Shown here piece after piece: positions 58,943-64,000 of a stretch of 64,000 nt of DNA. Both the position numbers and the translations under genes were made by a program. This stretch comes from DATKKM01 sp036741795 (GTDB lineage Bacteria; Chloroflexota; Dehalococcoidia; SM23-28-2; RBG-16-64-32). Where the stretch lies: assembly GCA_036741795.1 (NCBI GenBank), contig DAINRO010000001.1:1-64000 (forward strand), read 5' to 3'. The notes beneath the pieces are model-generated. The model worked only from the letters and a program-made list of their open reading frames with translations, was not told where the DNA came from and did not search any database. How positions within the stretch are numbered: position 1 is the first letter of the stretch; each line of letters starts with the position of its first letter.

Positions 58943-59175
58943 TACGAATCACCAACAAAGACACCGGCGCCGACCTCGGCAAGATCAGCGATGAGGAACT
59001 GCAATTTCTTCAGGATCAGATGGAGGAAGAGTCCATGGAGGACACTGACTACTACATCAGCAAGGAGATGTTGGCCGTCCTCAAGGAGCAGGGCGCCGAC
59101 CGCGAACTCGTGCGGATATTGACCGACGCAATGGGTGCCGGAGATGGAGTCGAGGTCTCCTGGTCCGAGGAGTAG
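58939..59175 (+). CDS. Small acidic protein of unknown function
   Basis: A 78-residue acidic protein starting MIRITNKDTGADLGKISDEE and containing a Glu/Met-rich helix and DYYISKEML. Similar small proteins are known as hypothetical proteins; no domain of known function was recognised. The ATG overlaps the nitrilase stop (ATGA), indicating co-translation. Confidence 0.75.
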   Translation: MIRITNKDTGADLGKISDEELQFLQDQMEEESMEDTDYYISKEMLAVLKEQGADRELVRILTDAMGAGDGVEVSWSEE

Positions 59176-59205
59176 CAGGCCCTGCAGTCCCGCCAAGGAT
59201 GACAA

Positions 59206-60099
59206 TCAGGCGGTCAAGGATCCGTATCGCTCCGCGAGCCAGACCGTGTTGCTGAGTAGCATCGCGATCGTCATCGGGCCAACGCCGCCGGGAACAGGCG
59301 TGATTGCCGACGCCACCTCGCGCACGCTTTCGTAGTCCACGTCGCCGATTAAGCGACGGCCGGACTTGCGCGTGTCGTCCTCCACCCAGTTGTTGCCGAC
59401 GTCGATTACGACGGCACCGGGCTTCACCATGTCCGCCGTGATTGCCCCGGCGACACCAATTGCGGCGATGAGGATGTCCGCCTGGCGAGTGTGAGTGGCG
59501 AGGTCAGAGGTCCCCGTGTGGCACAGCGTAACGGTTGCATTCGCGCGGTCGCTCTTCTGCATGAGGATGTTGGCGATCGGCTTGCCGACGATGTTGGAGC
59601 GCCCACAGACGACTACGTGCTTGCCGGCTGGCGGATTGCCTGACCGGTGGAGCAACTCCACGATGCCGGCCGGTGTCGCCGGCCACGTGCAAGGCTCGCC
59701 ACGGACCAGGTGGCCAAGGCTCGCCGGAGTGACTCCGTCCGCATCCTTGGCCGGATCGATCGAGTTCATGACGGCGGACTCGTTCACCTGAGGAGGCAGC
59801 GGCAACTGGACTAGGATGCCGTGAAAACGAGGATCTGCGTTCAGGTCGAGCACCTGCGAGAGGACAAGGTCCTGGGACGCGCTTTCAGGGAGGTGGAACA
59901 TGTCGGAATAGATGCCCGCTTGTTCGGCGGTATCCCCCTTTGAGCGAACGTAGGACAACGATGAAGGGTTGTCTCCAACGAGCACCAGGGCGAGGCCAGG
60001 GGTGACGCCGCGTTCGTCCTTGAGGCGTTTCGCGCGCTGCGCGACCTCGGCACGCACTTCGGCGGCGATCTGCTTGCCGTCGATGTCCAGTGCCGTCAC
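59206..60099 (-). CDS. folD: Methylenetetrahydrofolate dehydrogenase/cyclohydrolase
   Basis: A 297-residue bifunctional one-carbon enzyme. LVLVGDNPSSLSYVRSKGDT contains the catalytic Lys; GILVQLPLPPQV, PATPAGIVELL, the NADP loop VVCGRSNIVGKPIANIL and TPVPGGVGPMTIAMLL are diagnostic. GTG start at 60099 with no Shine-Dalgarno and TAAGAT 6 nt upstream. Convergent with the nitrilase operon. Confidence 0.96.
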   Translation of the reverse strand: MTALDIDGKQIAAEVRAEVAQRAKRLKDERGVTPGLALVLVGDNPSSLSYVRSKGDTAEQAGIYSDMFHLPESASQDLVLSQVLDLNADPRFHGILVQLPLPPQVNESAVMNSIDPAKDADGVTPASLGHLVRGEPCTWPATPAGIVELLHRSGNPPAGKHVVVCGRSNIVGKPIANILMQKSDRANATVTLCHTGTSDLATHTRQADILIAAIGVAGAITADMVKPGAVVIDVGNNWVEDDTRKSGRRLIGDVDYESVREVASAITPVPGGVGPMTIAMLLSNTVWLAERYGSLTA

Positions 60100-60105
60100 G
60101 AACCA

Positions 60106-60111
60106 ATCTTA
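60106..60111 (-). promoter_or_regulatory. -10 of probable leaderless folD promoter
   Basis: TAAGAT ends exactly 6 nt before the GTG. TTGCTT and TTGCGT lie at 19 and 15 bp as imperfect -35 candidates. Confidence 0.5.
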
Positions 60112-60214
60112 CCGGATGCCACGATTACGCAAGCAATCCGCAGTCCGCGATGACAGTGCTGTTATCGCGTGCGCGACACACTCCACTCACCTTTATCGAT
60201 GAGGAGCACAACGC

Positions 60215-61303
60215 ATGGGAGTCGCCGCCGGTAGGTTGCGCGACCTGAACCGGGCTGCGGCGGTGTCTGCGGACGCGCGGGAGGCCGCCAAAGCGGGAGG
60301 GTTGCGCTACGTGAACCCGAACGGGCCGGGCATGCTAAGAAAACGCCACGGCAAGGGTCACCGCTACTTCGACGTGGACGGTCGTCCTCTTCGTTCCAAA
60401 GAAGCGATGGAGCGCATCAGGAAGCTCGTGATTCCGCCCGCCTGGACAGATGTCTGGATCAGCCCCATCGAGAACGGACACCTGCAGGCCGTCGGCCGCG
60501 ATGCGAGAGGGCGCCGCCAGTACCGCTACCACCCCCGCTGGCGAGAGGTCCGCGACGAGGCCAAATACGGCCGTACGATTGCCTTCGCAAACGCCCTGCC
60601 CGCGATCCGCCGTCGCGTCAAACGCGACCTGGCGTTGCCGGGGCTACCACGGGAGAAAGTGCTGGCGACTATCGTCCGCCTCCTCGAGACGACTCTGATC
60701 CGCGTCGGGAACGACGAATACGCCCGCAACAACGGATCCTATGGACTAACAACGATGCGGAACAAGCACGTTGCCGTAAACGGTCACCGGATCGAGTTCA
60801 CGTTCGAGGGCAAATCGGGCAAGAAGCACCAGATCGACGTCCAGGATCGCTACCTCGCCCGCATCGTTCGACGCTGCCGTGAGATTCCGGGATACGAGCT
60901 GTTCCAGTACGTCGATGAGAGCGGCGACCGCCAGTCAATCAGTTCCACGGACGTGAACGAGTACCTCCGCGAGATCAGCGGCGAGGACTTCACGGCGAAG
61001 GACTTCCGCACGTGGGCCGGGACGGTCCTCGCCGCGATGTCCCTGCGTACATCCGAGGGAGCCTCCTCGCAGACGGAGGCGAAGCGGAACGTGGTCCATG
61101 CCATCGAGCAGGTCGCCGACCGGCTCGGGAACACTCCGGCAATCTGCCGCAAGTGCTACGTCCACCCGGCCATCCTTGATGCCTACATGGATGGTGAGTT
61201 CCTGGACGACCTGGAATATCACGGCCACGTGGCCGCAGGCTTGCGCGGGCTGGATGCGGCTGAGAAGGCGGTACTGGGGTTCCTCGAATCGCGGGCGGGA
61301 TAG
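60215..61303 (+). CDS. DNA topoisomerase IB
   Basis: A 362-residue poxvirus-type topoisomerase that relaxes supercoils through a 3'-phosphotyrosine. RYFDVDGRPLRSKEAMERIR and IPPAWTDVWISP form the N-terminal part; the catalytic domain has RVGNDEYARNNGSYGLTT, KDFRTWAGT and the active Tyr315 in CRKCYVHPAIL. AGGAG lies 8 nt before the ATG. This family is scattered in bacteria. Confidence 0.93.
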   Translation: MGVAAGRLRDLNRAAAVSADAREAAKAGGLRYVNPNGPGMLRKRHGKGHRYFDVDGRPLRSKEAMERIRKLVIPPAWTDVWISPIENGHLQAVGRDARGRRQYRYHPRWREVRDEAKYGRTIAFANALPAIRRRVKRDLALPGLPREKVLATIVRLLETTLIRVGNDEYARNNGSYGLTTMRNKHVAVNGHRIEFTFEGKSGKKHQIDVQDRYLARIVRRCREIPGYELFQYVDESGDRQSISSTDVNEYLREISGEDFTAKDFRTWAGTVLAAMSLRTSEGASSQTEAKRNVVHAIEQVADRLGNTPAICRKCYVHPAILDAYMDGEFLDDLEYHGHVAAGLRGLDAAEKAVLGFLESRAG

Positions 61304-61354
61304 CGAACCAATACGTGCGATAAGCTGAGGGGGCGTCCCTGCTGGAGCCCTCGC

Positions 61355-62593
61355 TTGCAACAACCGTCAACCGCCAATCTCGAAGGAAACGTCCGGAAGT
61401 ACTACCTCTTCCACCTCTTCCTCAACCTCCAGCTCTGGTGGCCCATCTGGATAATCTATCTGACGGAGATGCGTGGGCTGACCCTGGCCCAGGTCACGCT
61501 GATCGACATTCCCTTCTGGCTCTGCATCATTTTCCTCCAGGTGCCTGGCGCCGCACTCGCCGATCGCTTCGGTCGCAAGCCAGTCCTCATCGCCTCCGCC
61601 ACCCTCTTCGCGATCGCCATCGTCTTCTTCGGGCTCGCCACAACATTCTGGCTGCTGCTGGCCTCTTACCTGATCTGGGGCGTCGGCTTCTCGATGCTCT
61701 GGGGCGTCGAGTCCGCGTTCCTCTACGACTCGCTGAAGGCGATGGGGCGGGAGGACGAGTACCCGCGAATCTACGGCCGCGGCTGGGCGATTGCCATGGC
61801 GGCGCAGGTAGCCGGCACGCTGATCGGAGCCCCACTGGCCGAAGCAACCGACCTGCAGACACCAATCGTCCTTTCCGGCGCGATCTCCGCCGTCGCCATC
61901 CTCGCCGCCCTCACCTTCGTCGAGCCGCCTGGGGTCAAGGCCCATCACCTGACGTACGGGGAAATCGTCAGCGACAGCGCCTCCCTGGTCCGCCGCAAGC
62001 CGGACATCCGCTATGCCATCCTCTTCTTTGGCCTCGTCACCATCGGTAGCATCGCCGTCGTCTTCTTCTTCCAGCCGTTCCTCGTAGACCATGACGTGGG
62101 CGTCGGCTCGGTCGGGATCTGGCAGACGCCAATGCGGATCGCCGGCATCATCGCCGCTCTGTCGGCTCACCGGCTGATGAGCGGGTTCGGGGAGAGGCGG
62201 ACGTTCTACATGATGCCGGTCCTTGTGGTGGCCGGGTACCTGATCCTCGCCACATGGGATTCGATCTACGCTGCGATCGCCTTCCCGATCGTCTTCTTCG
62301 CGGTGTCACTCTCGCAGCCCACTGTGACGGACTACATCAACCGGCGCGTCCCCACGGAGCAGCGAGCGACGATGGTATCGCTCACGAACCTGATTCGCTC
62401 GGCGGTACTCATCCCAACCGCGCCGCTGCTTGGACTACTGGCCGACGAAGTCTCCGCCGAAGCTGCGTACTTCGCCGGCGCTGCACTCGTGGCGGGGCTC
62501 GCGATCCCGTTGTTCGCGCTGTGGTGGCCGACGCTGGGGAAGGCGCCGGAGCGAGGTCCCGTTCCCGATGCTGCGTCCGCGGGGGGAAGCTAG
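61355..62593 (+). CDS. MFS transporter
   Basis: A 412-residue membrane protein with about 12 hydrophobic helices. The motif-A-like loop GAALADRFGRKPVLI lies between helices 2 and 3, and a long central loop separates the two halves. TTG at 61355 follows GGAG 8 nt upstream. Closest in style to multidrug or sugar-efflux MFS proteins; substrate unknown. Convergent with the TMEM175-like gene. Confidence 0.88.
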   Translation: MQQPSTANLEGNVRKYYLFHLFLNLQLWWPIWIIYLTEMRGLTLAQVTLIDIPFWLCIIFLQVPGAALADRFGRKPVLIASATLFAIAIVFFGLATTFWLLLASYLIWGVGFSMLWGVESAFLYDSLKAMGREDEYPRIYGRGWAIAMAAQVAGTLIGAPLAEATDLQTPIVLSGAISAVAILAALTFVEPPGVKAHHLTYGEIVSDSASLVRRKPDIRYAILFFGLVTIGSIAVVFFFQPFLVDHDVGVGSVGIWQTPMRIAGIIAALSAHRLMSGFGERRTFYMMPVLVVAGYLILATWDSIYAAIAFPIVFFAVSLSQPTVTDYINRRVPTEQRATMVSLTNLIRSAVLIPTAPLLGLLADEVSAEAAYFAGAALVAGLAIPLFALWWPTLGKAPERGPVPDAASAGGS

Positions 62594-62596
62594 CTG

Positions 62597-63217
62597 CTAC
62601 CCAACGAACACGGGCCTGCGCGGCGGGAGCACGTAAATTGCCGTGATCCCCGTGCAGAGGGCCAGCGCCGCCCACTCGTTGATGAACGACAGGACAAACG
62701 CGCCCGCGTAAATCAGGTTCGAAGCCAGGTACTGCCTCGTGAGGAAGCGGCGGTAGCCGGGGGCCAGGTCGTGGACGACGAGTTCCCGGAAATTCGCCCA
62801 GGCCCAGAGCGAGAACCACGCCACCGCCGGGAGCAGCAGGCCCAGTGTGTAAAAAGCGATTGCTGCCTGGCGTTGGTCGGCGTGCTCCATGTACTCGGCA
62901 AGGACGGCCGTGGGGAAGGGCAGGAAGGCGATGGTCATCAGAAAGAAGACGTTGAGCATGAGGAAGCCGTGGTCCACATGGTGGAAGAGTTTGAAGAATG
63001 AGTGGTGGTTCGCCCAGTAGATGCCGATCGTGATGAAGCTCAGAACGTAGGCGAAGTAAGAGGGCCACTCTTCACGCAGGGCCTTTCCCAGGCTCTCGTC
63101 GCCCCCCACGTGCGGGACTGCGATCTCGATGATCAGCAGCGTGATAGCGATGGCGAAGACGCCGTCGCTGAACGCCTCTATGCGCTGGGTCTCGTTCTGT
63201 TCGTAGGAGTCTGCCAA
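62597..63217 (-). CDS. TMEM175-family potassium channel-like protein
   Basis: A 206-residue, six-helix protein. RIEAFSDGVFAIAITLLIIE is the signature of helix 1 in TMEM175 channels (RxxxFSDGVFAIA), and YWANHHSFF follows in a later helix. Bacterial members form tetrameric K+ channels. TTG at 63217 lies 4 nt after the CoA-transferase stop and gives the family N-terminus, so the two are probably coupled. Confidence 0.88.
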   Translation of the reverse strand: MADSYEQNETQRIEAFSDGVFAIAITLLIIEIAVPHVGGDESLGKALREEWPSYFAYVLSFITIGIYWANHHSFFKLFHHVDHGFLMLNVFFLMTIAFLPFPTAVLAEYMEHADQRQAAIAFYTLGLLLPAVAWFSLWAWANFRELVVHDLAPGYRRFLTRQYLASNLIYAGAFVLSFINEWAALALCTGITAIYVLPPRRPVFVG

Positions 63218-63221
63218 GGAG

Positions 63222-64000
63222 CTATCCCGCCGCGCCTGCCTCCCGCAGGGCCACCACTTCCTCCTCACTGAAGCCGGCCTCGCGCAGGACTTCGTCCGTG
63301 TTCGCACCTTTCATGGGGGCAGTCGAGCGCACTTTGCCGGGCGTGTCCGAGANNNNNNNNNNNNNNNNNNNNNNNNNNNNNNNNNNNNNNNNNNNNNNNN
63401 NNNNNNNNNNNNNNNNNNNNNNNNNNNNNNNNNNNNNNNNNNNNNNNNNNNNGTGTTCGCACCTTTCATGGGGGCAGTCGAGCGCACTTTGCCGGGCGTG
63501 TCCGAGAACTTGGGGCCGATGCCAACCTGCTTCACCTTGCCGAACTCCGGGTGGTCCACTTCGATCATCATTTCGCGGGCCTGGGTGTGCGGGTCCTCGA
63601 ACACTTCATCCATGGCCAATACGCGTCCAACGCAGATGTCGCGGTGGCGCAGTTCCTCGAACCACTCGTCGCGGGTCTTTTCCTTGAACTTGCCGCGGAT
63701 GTACTCGAACATCTCCGGGAACTTCTCACGGTTGTTCTGGTGCGGGATGTACTCCTCGCAGCCCAGGGCCTCACAGGTCTCTTTCCAGAACCAGGGCTCG
63801 AGGCTGCCGATGCTGACCCACTTGCCGTCGGCGCACTGGTAGACGTTGTAGCAGGGTATGCCGCCGTTCAGGAAATCGGCGCCCGGCTTCGGCACGAGGC
63901 CCGCGCCGAAGAACTGGCCGGTCGCCATCGCCAGAAGGGAGGTGACGCCGTCGCTCATCGCCATGTCGATGTGCTGGCCGCGCCCTGTCTTCTCCCGGGC
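63222..64000 (-). CDS. CaiB/BaiF CoA transferase family III (partial, interrupted by assembly gap)
   Basis: The C-terminal part of a class III CoA transferase, which moves CoA between acids. Visible are GQHIDMAMSDGV, CYNVYQCADGKWVSIGSLEP, EKTRDEWFEEL and the terminal NTDEVLREAGFSEEEVVALR. The N-terminal half lies beyond the window. A run of 100 N inside the gene is flanked by an identical 55-bp copy on each side. Removing 155 nt (N plus one copy) restores a single frame ending at TAG (63222-63224), so the break is artificial. Confidence 0.88.
63298..63352. repeat. 55-bp copy flanking the N gap (left)
   Basis: Identical to 63453-63507. It is the unmerged contig overlap, not a biological repeat. 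Confidence 0.9.
63353..63452. other. 100-N scaffold gap
   Basis: Exactly 100 N, a placeholder length, inside the CoA transferase gene. The identical 55-bp flanks imply zero missing sequence. Confidence 0.97.
63453..63507. repeat. 55-bp copy flanking the N gap (right)
   Basis: Identical to 63298-63352; see the gap entry. Confidence 0.9.

Noticed and set aside
63298..63507. Direct repeat as a biological element (att site or CRISPR repeat)
   Set aside because: Only two copies, exactly flanking 100 N; best explained by unmerged contig overlap.

Overview
The window is a GC-rich bacterial chromosome segment from a scaffolded, probably metagenomic, assembly; a run of N lies near the right end. Gene density is very high, many genes start with GTG or TTG, and neighbours often overlap by a few bases. 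Gene content (long str-S10-spc-alpha operon, rpoBC, class I SAM riboswitch, c-di-AMP riboswitch, CaiB-type CoA transferase, TMEM175-type channel) fits a free-living bacterium. The overall character suggests Chloroflexota, perhaps a Dehalococcoidia-like lineage, but that placement is inference and no phylogeny was run.

Layout. 1-410: 3'-truncated M20 peptidase, divergent from apt (470-1006). 1013-10042: a plus-strand SAM-cycle operon with its own promoter and a SAM-I riboswitch with intrinsic terminator. It runs mtnA, mtnP, GNAT acetyltransferase, DJ-1/PfpI protein, DUF1028 protein, ahcY, metK, a sugar nucleotidyltransferase and a phosphohexomutase. 31208-10119 (minus): one nearly uninterrupted run from rpsL to rpsI, including fusA, secY, adk, map, infA, rpoA and truA. 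Several of its proteins (RpoA, uS3, uS17, uL15, uL4) carry long charged C-terminal tails. 31283-35106: a small membrane protein, a PgpH-like c-di-AMP phosphodiesterase, YqeY, RadC and a zinc-ribbon/LysM membrane protein.

40873-35173 (minus): tRNA-Thr(UGU), tRNA-Tyr, tRNA-Thr(GGU), tuf, rpmG, secE, nusG, rplK, a retropepsin-like protease domain fused in frame to rplA, an L10 leader, rplJ and rplL. 46050-40881 (minus): a c-di-AMP riboswitch in front of a VTT-domain membrane protein, ispD and ispF, then cysE (with a structured leader), cysS and a metallo-beta-lactamase-fold protein. 56094-46152 (minus): rpoB, rpoC, a terminator and gdhA. 56138-59175 (plus): methyltransferase, PNPOx-like flavoprotein, nitrilase and a small acidic protein. 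The right end holds folD, topoisomerase IB, an MFS transporter, a TMEM175-like channel and a CaiB/BaiF CoA transferase split by a false assembly gap.

How it fits together. SAM is made by MetK; SAH is cleared by AhcY; MTA is cleared by MtnP, whose adenine product can be recycled by Apt. Intracellular SAM should set expression through the riboswitch. A c-di-AMP riboswitch and a c-di-AMP phosphodiesterase 13 kb apart point to active c-di-AMP signalling. Most remaining genes build the ribosome, RNA polymerase and Sec machinery. The most unusual feature is the aspartic protease-L1 reading frame. A second is a repeated promoter layout, a -10 hexamer exactly 6 nt before the start codon, that predicts leaderless mRNAs.
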